In this document: positions 49,101 to 60,700 of the stretch, piece by piece | How positions within the stretch are numbered: the stretch's first letter is position 1 | Layout of the letters: each line of letters begins with the position of its first letter | Assembly: GCA_914767715.1 (NCBI GenBank) | Contig: OU612068.1 | Coordinates: 16,740,001 to 16,804,000, forward strand | From: Membranipora membranacea | Lineage: Eukaryota; Bryozoa; Gymnolaemata; Cheilostomatida; Membraniporidae | Reading direction: 5' to 3' | Length of the DNA: 64,000 nt | Notes under the pieces: model-generated | What the model was told of the DNA's origin: nothing | Databases searched by the model: none | Seen by the model: the letters and a program-made list of their open reading frames with translations, nothing else | Position numbers and translations under genes: made by a program

Positions 49101-52100
49101 GGTACTTATACTCAATTGACTCTAACCATCAGAGATACACAATTGTTAACAGTGTAGTCTCGATGTCAGTGTGGGCTGCAAGTGGGATTTTATGGGACCC
49201 CATCTCGGTTTATATAAATCTTTTATGTCTCCATGCTCTATCAAAAGACATTTCCTCATCACATGTGTAAAGAAGAAGACATGTCACATGTCTGTTGAAT
49301 ATAGCTCATGACAAAACACTCCATGATGATTTTCTAACATTTTATCCGTATTGTATGCGGATTTGATGCAGTGAATTGAATCAGGTAGCATGTGCAGTTA
49401 ACTCAAGAGTTAAAACTGTAAAATAATTGAATGCATCTCACAAAGCTGTTTTTGTCTTTTCTTTTGCAGTTGAAGGTTGGCTATATTTGCCACCATATCT
49501 CACGCTTAGTCGAGATCGGACGGCTCAGTATGAGCAGTCCGAGTCAAGCTAGCAAGATTATTGTTAAGGAAAGATCTAACATAATCAAAGCGCTGAAGCT
49601 CATCATCCAAATGAAAAACCCGATTCTTCTGTTCAAACTGAACACCTGGCCTAGGGATCTTACTAACCGCAGCCTCTCCGATATTTTGCTCTTGTTTTTA
49701 ACACTCCACGAATACCATATCGAGTTTGGGAGCACTGTGATTGATTTGGCCAAACTGGCTGTTTCGAGGAATGTTGTCCTTAATATGCGCACCAAAGTGC
49801 TGATTTGGACATTGTATGCAATGATGCTATCCAAGAAGGAGGACTGGACTCTACTGGCAGATGCGCTGGTCAAACTCTCAAACGACGCAGATCCGAAAAG
49901 CCTCCCTGGTGACAAATCTCTTTCTCTCTTTTGTGAGAGCATCAAGTATTACGCAGAAGCTTGCTCTAAATCTCACAACAAAGATGATGACACGGGTCGT
50001 ATTTGTAACAAAGCTATAAACAAGCTGAAAGCACTGCAAGAGAATTATGGGTTACAAGACACAAACCAGTCGAGGCTCTATTTCACCGCACATGTCGAGA
50101 TGCTCAAGGCTCGAGCTCATATTAGGAAGTTCTGCTCCTATGGTAATACTGCTCAAGAGTGTATCGATATATGTAAGAAGGCAAAAAAGCACAACGATAT
50201 CGCAAACGTCAGATGCGTCATGGCTAGGTTGGTGGTTAATAAATCTTGATATCATGGCAAGGGCTAGCATGTCTTGCGTTGCTGGAGGGGGGGGACAATC
50301 CCCAGCAAAGCTCGTCAAGACAGACTAGGCCAGGGCATTATTACAGATTATGGGAACCTTGGTGATCCATCTTTGAGGAAGGCAACCAGTACATAATAAT
50401 TAACTCCTATGTTATACAGATTCAGCTGCAATTCATTGCAATTCAACGGCATTAAGGGACAAAGCTGCATATAAATTATCGATATTAGTAACATTCCTTT
50501 TGTTTATTTCACTATTACAGAGTAGATTTGGACTTGGCTGATTATTACATACAGAAAGCTTTGATGACAACACCATTTCAGGAAGCTTACTCTTGCCTCA
50601 AAGCATCGGATGCAAAACTGAAGGAGTCTGATATGACACACACAACTCAAGCATGGCAAACGTTGCGTATTATTGCCAATCATCTCATCCGCATTGTTAC
50701 TGGGTGGGTCAGTGGAACAGCCCTCTCTTGCCAATTGTCATGTAACACTATAGTTATACGCTAAAATGTCTCTTATAAGACCTTAGGTTCCATCTTTGAC
50801 CACACTGGTGAGGACATCAAAATCATTGATATAAACATTTTTGACTCTATAATTTTTTTTTTTGGCACACACCTCTGCTCCCATAGAAAAGTGGTAATAA
50901 AAGCTAGTCGTATTTTCATGCGGTGACTCGACACCTTTCGCTACCTAGCACTCCCACCACATATAGAAAGCCAGACAAAGGTTTACTATTTCATATATTG
51001 CCTGTTTTATGTTGAACTTGCTTTATGGAATTGGAGTTGTCCCTCTACTGATAATCCATAGCTTAAAGTTGAACGCAAGCAAACTTAGTGAAACTTGATC
51101 CAGATAATATTATTTAATTTATTATTTACCTTTGTTATCGTAGAATGAAGGTTAATTATGCTCAGAGGAATAGAGAAGAGATAGACTCTTACCTGAAAGA
51201 GGCCAAGGAGAAGCTACTGACCCTATATGATCAGTGTTACTTGAACTCATTGTGGGGAGGACCACAAAGAATGCTGTTTAATACACGCATCTATGTTGGT
51301 GGCAAGTTTAGTGACATCGCGGAGTTCTACTTACAATTAGGAGGTAGGATTTCTTTGTTCCACTGCAGAATTTACTGTTCACCATTTTTATGCCATAACA
51401 CAAAAAAAATCTTTTTCCTTTATTAATTATATTGCTACCAAGTAGTCGTGTCTCCGAGGTTTTGTTCATCTGACACTTAGAAGTTGCCACAAAGCACTCT
51501 TGACCAAGATCTCCTAACCTCAGAACTTTCATGAATGTTCTGTGACAGACATGCTATTCTGACATTGTTGCTGTTTATGAAATCGCAAATCTGAATTATA
51601 TGCAACCCTGAATTCAGCTAGTGATTGTAAATGTTTTTAAATGCTGTGAACTGTGATGTTATCTTTTCCACACAGATACCAGTAATCATGCTACGCACCA
51701 GCGGATCACTCTGCAGCTCTTCTGTCAAGCCTTCAATAAGATGCTACTGGAAGGGCCTCAAATAGACATGAGTCATGCTATGTACGACATAAAAATACTC
51801 TCTGGTAGTCTACCTCAGCTATTGTCTAACAGCGGTAATACTGCACTGATCGTGAAAGTTGAAGGAGTTAAAGGAAAACTGGAGGTATGCATGATCTTCG
51901 AACTTGCTTGGATATGTGATAACACACATAGGTTAACCGCATCGTCCAAATATTTTTGTTGAAAAGATTGAAAAATATTAATTACCTTTGAAATGTCAAT
52001 GTTTAAATTTATTTTTGCATTTAATTTGGTTTATTGATTCAGCTGCTGTGTTAAGCAATTCCCTAAGACATGCAAATGAGCCTCGAATTCATGTCTGCCC

Positions 52101-53094
52101 TAGATGTATTTGAGTCCAACTCCAAGGACATTTCATGCCAGGATGCACTTACATAGAACATGTATCCTGGCTCTAGTTATGTTCACGCTGATGGCGTGTT
52201 ATACCATTGCATGTATATCTCCGATCGATAGAGAGTGAACTAATTCACTTAGCATGAGTACCTTCACAAAGGATTGGGGGTGACGACCTGAGTTCACTTA
52301 TACTAATTAGGGGCGTGTGCATATTAGGTACTCATCCTAAATTGACTCTAACCATCAGATATACATGTGCATATGATAATAGTGTAGTATCGATGTCAAT
52401 GAGAGTTGTGTTACCTGATTAGAATCACCCTCAAGATGTCAATTTATTGTTTCTTGATTAATATTGCCATGCTTGAGAGTCACGATCACAACAGTCATAC
52501 TGTCATGTAAAGCCTGGTGCCCCATTGCAGATATCCTCTTGCAACTGTCTTGCAACACAACAATCATAGAATTCTGACGCTGTCAGACTTCTAAGATTGG
52601 TCTCGCAAGAGTCTTGCTGAGATTTTTATGGTTCAGAACTGCAGAACTGTTGTAAGAACTTGGTAGTCCAAAAACTTTGCAATTTTGCTGCAATTGGGCA
52701 CTGAGCTTTACACTAGTAATTTCAAACTGCCAAATAATTAAATTCAACACCACTCATTTTGCAGACTCTACTGGCAACCTACAAACAAGGACAGATTCCA
52801 TCTTTAATGGCTGAGTGTGCAGATTCTGACATACTCATACCAGTTCATGCTATCAGTGATCCACATATGTACGCTAGACACGTGCAAGCTGTTCAGCCTA
52901 CCGACAGCATGAGTAATACTGCAGGCAGCACTGAGCAGCCTGGACAGTCAACTAGTACTACTCAAGCCGTGGACGATCTGTCACCTACTAAAGAAGTGAA
53001 TTCTGTCTGTGAGGCAGCAGCTGCCTCTAAGCGTGAGGCTGAGAACGATGAGGAGGAGACTGGTGATGGAGATAAAAGGCGGAAGTTAAGATAA
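43175..53094 (+). CDS. STAND NTPase paralog E (NB-ARC-like with TPR-like C-terminal region), complete, divergent orientation
   Basis: Fourteen exons: 43175-43274, 43527-43732, 44218-44368, 44662-44770, 45955-46085, 46440-46558, 46823-46981, 47976-48251, 48551-48787, 49470-50227, 50521-50703, 51144-51343, 51676-51884, 52765-53094, giving 1055 residues. It has the same exon order and phases as A-D, but the sequence is the most diverged: GRDEQF replaces GRDxE, Walker A is GAPGIGKS (about 158), Walker B is FLMVLDDVD (about 236), sensor KIISTQT, GLPL-like CKGNPLSIHL (about 340), YHPLILKFL (about 475). The large helical exon 10 covers 497-749 and exons 11-13 the TPR-like region. The tail (947-1055) is rich in serine and threonine, then EAENDEEE, and ends DKRRKLR. 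An AATAAA signal at 53201-53206 lies 107 bases after the stop. An antisense LINE remnant sits in the intron between 46981 and 47976. Confidence 0.9.
47440..47888 (-). mobile_element. Decayed LINE remnant (C-terminal reverse transcriptase tail)
   Basis: On the minus strand the conceptual translation gives YCSETWSI, RMENRMDATEMR, ISYEDHVENTEIRRQAGV and KRRLQWPGHV. This is the conserved thumb/C-terminal block of many non-LTR retrotransposons (the WTL..ATEM.FLR..W..H..N.EI and RRL.W.GH signatures). The frame is broken by stops. It lies antisense inside the intron of paralog E between 46981 and 47976. Confidence 0.75.
48850..49155 (+). repeat. Dispersed repeat family 6, compound copy
   Basis: Two partial units in tandem, each with GCATGTATATMTCTGATC, CACTTAG(C/T)ATGAGT and TAGGTACT. 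It is in the intron of paralog E after 48787. It is shared with 52186-52405 and, inverted, 55076-55262. Confidence 0.75.
52186..52405 (+). repeat. Dispersed repeat family 6, copy 2
   Basis: Contains TTGCATGTATATCTCCGATC, GATAGAGAGTGAACT, ATTAGGTACTCATC and GTAGTATCGATGTCAATG, closely matching 48850-49155. It is in the last intron of paralog E. Confidence 0.8.
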
Positions 53095-54776
53095 TGGGCT
53101 CACTCTATTTTAACTATTCTACTATTCTCAAGACATGAAGTGGCAGTTATGGCTCAATATTATTTATATCAAAAAGAAATATAGAATATAGAAAATAATG
53201 AATAAACATAATAGTAAGTCGATGAGGCTCTATGTGCTTTTCGAAGCGCGGAGCCAAAGAACAGGTGGACGCTGTAGGTAGATATAATACGCGAAATATA
53301 AGAATAGAGAAAAATTATATTTATACATATATGTTTCACTTCATCAATATTACATAGAAGTGTAGGTAAAAAAAGAACTTGTCAATATTTTTCCAGCAAA
53401 TTGTGCACTCGGCTCATTCTCTAGTCCATCAGCTGTTGTTCTATATAATGTGTAAATACACATTTATGTGCCATAGACAGAGTATAACCTCAATCATACA
53501 AATGCACAAATCATTCGATATATTTATATGTATATATATATAGGAAGGATTGACTGTCCTACTTCAAGTCCTATATGTTCTATACTCAATACTATGATTT
53601 TTGACGCGATTGGGATAGATTTACCCGCAAATGCAAACACTATATTATTAGCATTTTGTTTTATCAAATTTCTTTTTTTTTTATCTGCATCTGATTTCGA
53701 TATCTAAAAGCATACATTTTTGTGATAATATTTAACTATATTCATTCCTGATATGGTTTCCTTACTGTGATTCGTAAGCTCCTTACATTTGAGAAATACA
53801 TTTTGCATTTGATCTACAAAAATCAACTTCAACTCTAGTTAAATGCGATTTCTTCATCAAGGCACTATGCTATGCTTGCAGTCAGATAATACGGAATATC
53901 CTTCAAAAACTCTTACAACCCAAATCAATGCCAAAATTAGGAACATGTTTATTGCTATTGCAGTCGATTCTTTAAATTGATTGATGGCGAAGAAAATATA
54001 GTGAAATCAGTCATTATTACTGCTAAAAAGGAGTAATGCACAAATTTTTCTTGCATAAAAAGAAGATAACATTCTCTTCCTGATCAGTCAGTCCTGATGC
54101 CTGACTCTACCTGAGAATATAACAGTCAACTACATAAATCATGACAGACTACTGAGTAACCGGTACTTGCGACCGTCCACAGCATGACACCAAGGCTGCC
54201 GAACCCACCGCAGTGATAACCTGGTTTTAATGCTGTAGTTGCACATGATCACTTTAGGGGCGGCAACCCTTCCACCTACACTAGCAGTGGTTTGCAATAG
54301 GACTAAGGATTACTGACTCCGATGACTAGGATACCATCGTAAACTTAAATTTAATGCGGCTAGAAGAAGTGAAATTATTTAGCTTGATGTGTTTTGTTAG
54401 AAATGAGTGTCTTCTGATCCCTTCTCATCATTATCTTTCTGTAAACTTTCCTGAAATTGAAACCAGTTGGGTTTTGGATATTTTGCTACAACCTGAGAGG
54501 TGTACATTTTTCACATTTTGGATTCACAGAAATTTCTGGTCTAGATTCACTTGACTCAAGGTAGCTCCAAAAGGAAATTATCAAACGCAAGTTTTTGTTC
54601 ACTTCAGGCAAGTAACTTCTGGACTATACCTTTTTCAGTCAAACATCAGTACAATTTTCTTGTTAAATTAAGCTGCGTATTATCTCTACTAGCATAGCTT
54701 ACAGAGATTCATATGAGCTAGCTTGAATCATTATCCTATTTTTCCCATCTTTTAAGTACCATAAGGTTCCACTCAC
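53095..54776. other. Convergent spacer between paralog E and the SLC5 gene
   Basis: Very AT-rich, with TA-rich runs near 53530-53545. It holds the 3' UTR of E and must contain the unseen last exon and 3' UTR of the SLC5 gene, unless that gene reads through to a stop at 54699. I recognise nothing else. Confidence 0.5.
53201..53206 (+). promoter_or_regulatory. Polyadenylation signal of paralog E
   Basis: AATAAA, 107 bases after the stop codon of paralog E, in AT-rich sequence. It is the first canonical hexamer I noted after the stop. Confidence 0.6.
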
Positions 54777-57700
54777 CTTGCTCGGCTTGATAGCAGCCCT
54801 CCATGAAGATGGCATCAGGCAGCATTTATTGAGCAAGTATGGAGAAAGAAGTGATTCATCTACTGTCTGAACACCATTCATAGCTATAAACATTCAGAAC
54901 AAGACTGCTCTTTAGATCAATAAATCACCTATGTTGGTACTATTTATGCCGGTGGCCCTGCAATCATCATTCTATAATAAGCTGTGTGGAGTTTCAACAG
55001 GATTTTTTATGGAGCCACAATAATGAAGTGAATGAGAGTGATGCCTTTCTTCGAGTTAAAGGTGGTAGATCACCTTTGATTCACACTGATTTCGAAATAA
55101 CGCTATAGTCAATCTAGTCTAAGTACCACATGTTTTCCCACCCCTTATTCTAGAGAATGACATCGGGTCGTCACAACTGATTCCTCCTGATGGTCCTCGA
55201 GCTACGTGAAATTCACTCTCTATCAATCAGAGGTGTACACACAACAGTTTATCAAGTGATCAGTATGCTAATCGATAACCTTTGTCATACCATAACATCA
55301 GATACTTACAGAAGAGGATGCTAGCAGTAAGCGTTATAAGAAGGCATACCAGACAACCGCTGACTGCTACCCAGTTATAAGACTGATCAAATAATGCCAG
55401 ACCTCCGGTTCTGTAATGAGGCGAAGAATTATTTTATTCATAAAATTGCTATTTATTTGGTTTTTCTTTACTCCTGTTTTGTAAGATCAAGTTTGCTACA
55501 ATATGACTGCATTTGGAGTTGCTTCCCCTTGAGCTGCTCGGCTAACCAGACATAGTTAATGGGAAAGTCCCAATCTACTGTTTTATGTGGCTGACAGCGT
55601 TACAATCGTAAATATCATAAACATATAAATGCTTTATGTTCATTGTGACAACTACCAGTGTGAAAATGTTTTACTGTTAAATCTTTCAAATTGTGTATAT
55701 TTAGCCCTTTTTATGACAAAACAGAGGGTGGGCTGCCCCTAAAGAGTGACGCATGTTGCCCGAAATCCTTGTACTGAGAGTGTGATTCATCCTAGAAAAC
55801 TAGAATGCATCCTAGAGGTGAGCCCATTGAAGACCTTCTGAACGTAGGTGTGCAGCGAGCTGCCAAAACTGAACTGGCACTAATCGGCAATTGGCAGCAA
55901 CACTTTGATCTTAGCCGATAGGCCGAAAAGCAAATCGTGTATATTTGGCTACTCTACAGAATTTCATTTAGCCTATCTTGTGTGTTGGAGCTTGAATTCA
56001 TCAACAAGCTTATCAAGCGAAGTTTTTCTTTATGATAGCAAAATATTTGTTCCAAATAAGTCCTCCCTGGTCAACAGTGTTTGTTTTCAACTTTGACCTA
56101 CCCAACCTACTAGCCTATGTGTTGGATCTGATTGGCTGGTAGGAGGGAGACAACCAACAACCAATCAGATCAGAGCCAACATATACCTAACCCTAATGAC
56201 ACCAACCTGTAAAAAGGATGTGGATCGAAAGCTACCGGATCAAACACTGGTGATGAGATATTAGCTAGCGTACTGCTGTCTGTAATATTACAACCTGCTG
56301 TAGTAGTTGGATATTTACTCTGATACGGTCTAGCTATTATACCTCCTACTCCCAGCACAGCACCATATACTGTATGAAAAGGAATTAAAACAATCAGCTT
56401 TTTTGCAGTCTGAGACTGCAAATACTTGGATAAAGAAAGTTGAAATCCAAGATAAATCAAAACTATTAGCATATGTCTAGATTTTGAAACCAGATTCAGT
56501 AAAGACGGGACCAAGTGAACGCCCTCAGCTCATATGGAGTAAGAGAAGTCAACTACCAACTACAAACCTTTGTTCTGTGTCTAATCAGGGAGGGTGGGAT
56601 CCTCTCCCACCCTCCCTGGTCTAATTTACTTGACAACACCAGCCAAACCAAAAACAGAGTTGCCATAGTTTTTCATCATACAATGTTATAACTTGTGAGT
56701 TAGATAAGCACATACCTGCACCACATACGAATCCAATAAAAGCTCCTCTAGTGTTGGTCACTGGCACGTAAATCGCTGCAATAAACAGGCCTACCGTTGG
56801 CCCGCCAAACATACCAGCAAATACTATAGTTGCCTGAAATAAAGACAACGGTTAGTCAAGTTGTTGGATTTTTGGTGTTAAAGGGCAACCAAGGTTTCAA
56901 ACAACTTCTCATTGATGGCCATTGATTGATAGCAGATTGCACCTTCTGCGTGAGGAAAAAGACAAAATATAATTCGGATGATTATTCAGCCAGAATTCTT
57001 GTGAAACATTTCTTCCATCAGGTACTCAAACTCAGCTTAAAGAGAATACCACATAGCAGTTTCCTGTTCCTGTTATTATTTAGCCTGTGCTCTATTATTA
57101 TTACAGCAAAGTCTTGGAACCTCCCCTAAACTGAAGTGTTACCCAGCTTAGAGTCAGCAACTACTTTGAGTTTTGCATCGCGTAATGCACAAAGCTGATG
57201 CTGCCCAGCACATTATTTGCTACCCATTTATGCATCGCTGCGAAACCTTGGTTGCCCTTTAAGTCGAGTACTGACGCGTTTTAATTCTATGAATATTAAA
57301 AATTATTAAACCCTGTCTAGATTATCAAGTCTGATAAATGGAAAACGAAACAAATCTATCACGCAATCTGCCACTGATAGCATGGCAAAGTGTTTCCTTT
57401 GGACTTACAGAAATGATTCCTTTGCCAGCAAACTTGATGAGAACCACAAGTAGGAGTGCCACAATCCCCAGAGAGAATGCTATGACCTTAGATACAACTG
57501 TGGCTTTCTTGTCTGATATTCCAGGTTTACACGGCCTCACAAAATCCTCAAGTATGATGAGGGCTCCAGAATTCAACAGAGAACTTATTGTGCTACAACA
57601 TCAAAATATAAAGCTATGAAATGACCAACTAAAATATAAAATCAAATTTACATATCCCTAAGTGCTCTCTTATCCACTGGTCGGCTGAGGACAAAATGGT

Positions 57701-60700
57701 TGAAAATGGTCTAATGCTGAAAATTCTTGGCTGATACACCTGCCTCTACTCTAACCATTTGATGCAGAGCCCTGGTGGCCCAGTGGCGTATATTAGCACT
57801 CACGGCCCACAGAATTCCGTGAGTGGCTGAATAGCTCAGTGTGTAGAGCGTCCGCCTTACAATCTTTGTTAAAAAGATTGTCGTGGGTTCGAATCCCTTC
57901 AAGGACAGTTTTTGTTCAAATGGGTGCTTTATAACTGGAGCATTTTTACCCTAATCTTCTACTGCTATTGAGTTGTTTTCTGAAAGTACCCAACAGCTCA
58001 GTGAGCTATTGAAATACCTCTCTGCTTGCACTATTTTGCTACCGATATGCAAAAATTTCCGTGGTGGGAGGGCGCTTAAGCGCCCCTCCCACACCCTCCC
58101 CGCCACGCCTACGGCGTGTGGATCGGGCTGCGCCCAATTATTATGCTCATCTCTGAAAAGTCAGTGAGTGCAATTTTTTAGAATATACGCCCCTGCCTGG
58201 TGCGTATTTGGTTCAGGTGTTTGCTGAAAAGTTGGGTGGTTGGGTACAAAAACTGGCAAGTTGCGATGCATCAGCTCTGATTGGTTAGGTGGAGTGACCT
58301 CCAACCCAACCAGTCAGAGCCATCAGATTGGCTATTACTGAACAACTGGAGTTGAGAGGGTTTTCAGGCTTCGATAAGATGGATGGTTTTGAGTTAGGAG
58401 GCTGAGGATACCCCCTCTAGTAGAAATCATTGTGACCTATCAATATTTACAATGCTATCATAATGTCATCCACCATTAATTCAAGAGGAAACATTACCTG
58501 CCCTGGGATCACCACTAAGTAGAACAAGCTTGATCCAATTTGCCTGCATTCCAGTTGCTGCCCTTCCACTGGTCACACCGCAAGCCTTTTTGCCTGCGGA
58601 GAGACTAGTTGAGGGGAACAACTCTAAATGCAGGCAAATGGACCAAACTTGCTCTAACCACTAAATTACTATACAGTATGAAATTGGTATAACAGTATGT
58701 GAGAGATTATTATCTGATTGGTTAATACCTGAGAGATGCGCTGAATATAGCAGATAGGAGAAGGCCAGGAACTCCAGGTAGATGCCCAAATAACCTCATC
58801 ACATAAAGAGGGTAAAGCTATAACAAATTTATATATTAAAATTCAACACAAATACAAATAATATCATATTCATGCAGTTATAACCTAAACAACACATCTT
58901 AGAGACGGCTCAGGCAAGCAGGCAAGTCAAAGGCAAGCAGGTTAAAGCCACACAAATTATCAATACTGATGTGGATTTTTGATCAAATAAAAGAGAGATT
59001 GGTCATACCTCCACCCCAACCACCCTATCATATGTCATAAAGGAATAAAATTATGATCTGCTGTACCAACTGAGAGTGATTCTTATTATACAATCACACT
59101 GTAAAAACAATGAAGTGAGAGGGATTTCATTGGTAAAAAGTAGGCTGCTTTGAAAATGAATTTGATAGTAGGGCACACACACACACACGTGACCAATTTT
59201 GCAGTGTCACAAATTCCAGAGGTCGTTGCTCCCTCATCATCATTTTAGCTGTTGATACTACCAAAAGTGTATTTACCTGTCATCACATCACAGCCATCAG
59301 GTTTCATAGTCAAGCTTTAAAGGGCAACCAAGGTTTCAAACAACTTCTCATTGATGGCCATTGATTATTAGCAGCTTGCCCCTTCTGCATGGGGAAAAAG
59401 ACAAAATATAATTCGGATGATTATTCAGCCAGAATTCTTGTGAAACATTTCTTCCATCAGGTACTCAAATTCAGCTAAAAGAGAATACCACATAGCAGTT
59501 TCCTGTTCCTGTTGTTATTTAGCCTGTGCTCTATAATTATTCCAGCAAAGTCTTGGAACCTCCCCTAAACTGAAGTGTTATCCAGCTTAGAGTCAGCAAC
59601 TACTTTGAGTTTTGCATCGCGTAATGCACAAAGCTGATGCTGCCCAGCACATCATTTGCTACCCATTAATGCATTGCTGTGAAACCTTGGTTGCCCTTTA
59701 AATAGTTGCACTGAGGTCCAATTACTTATTGTTGGTGCTACTGTTTAGTCTTTGAAACTTTAATCACACATTTCAAGTTCCTATAGGTAAATATCACATT
59801 CCATACATGTCAATGACCAGTGGTCTAAGTGGAATTATTTCTTTGTGGGGACTTAACGTTCTGGGCAAAAATCGCTCAACAATTTTTTTAAATCAAAGCT
59901 AAATTAACATTACATGTTAATGTACATCTACATTACATTACATTACATGCAGAATAGTGTAATCGAATTGATATCTGGTCAAAAAGAGACATTTTAGTTT
60001 TTTGCACAAAATCCAGTGGGAGCTGATCACTGAACGTTCCCGTAATATGTCTAACATGTATTATTCTTGTGTAGGCATATTCTCATTGGTCCAGAAAGGG
60101 GCTTAGATACCAAATAAAGTTCATATCATGACTATGAATTACTATTATTATTATAAATTTATAAATAGATACATAATGATATAAATGAAGAGTGGAAGGT
60201 CTCACAAACCTGATCTGATAAAGATATTTCTTTGGTCTTCAGAGGATCACATGTCTTAAAGTAACTGAAGATTGAAATTCCTATGAGAACACCGATAGTC
60301 TGGAACATCCACACCCCTAAGAATGTCATAACATAGGCTCTGAAATTAGAAATATTTGTTGACTACTAAATATTACACATAATACATCAACCATAATCCG
60401 AAGATGTTCTCCCTGATGTGCAAAAAAAAAACAAAAAAATCAAAGAAATAAAACTCAATTCAATAAAAACAAATGGTTTGACAATGCAAATTTAAATGTA
60501 TGTACGAAAGTCGCCCATTCCATCTGTTGCTAAATTTTGAGCGTGACACGACCATAGATATTTCGGATCAGGTGAGCCATCAAATGAGATGACCAGCCTA
60601 TAATTGCACAACGAATGACAGCTGAAATTCTTATCTGTTGATATATTTATTAGACATATGGCACATGACACATGAATTTAAACATTTGACATATAAATAA

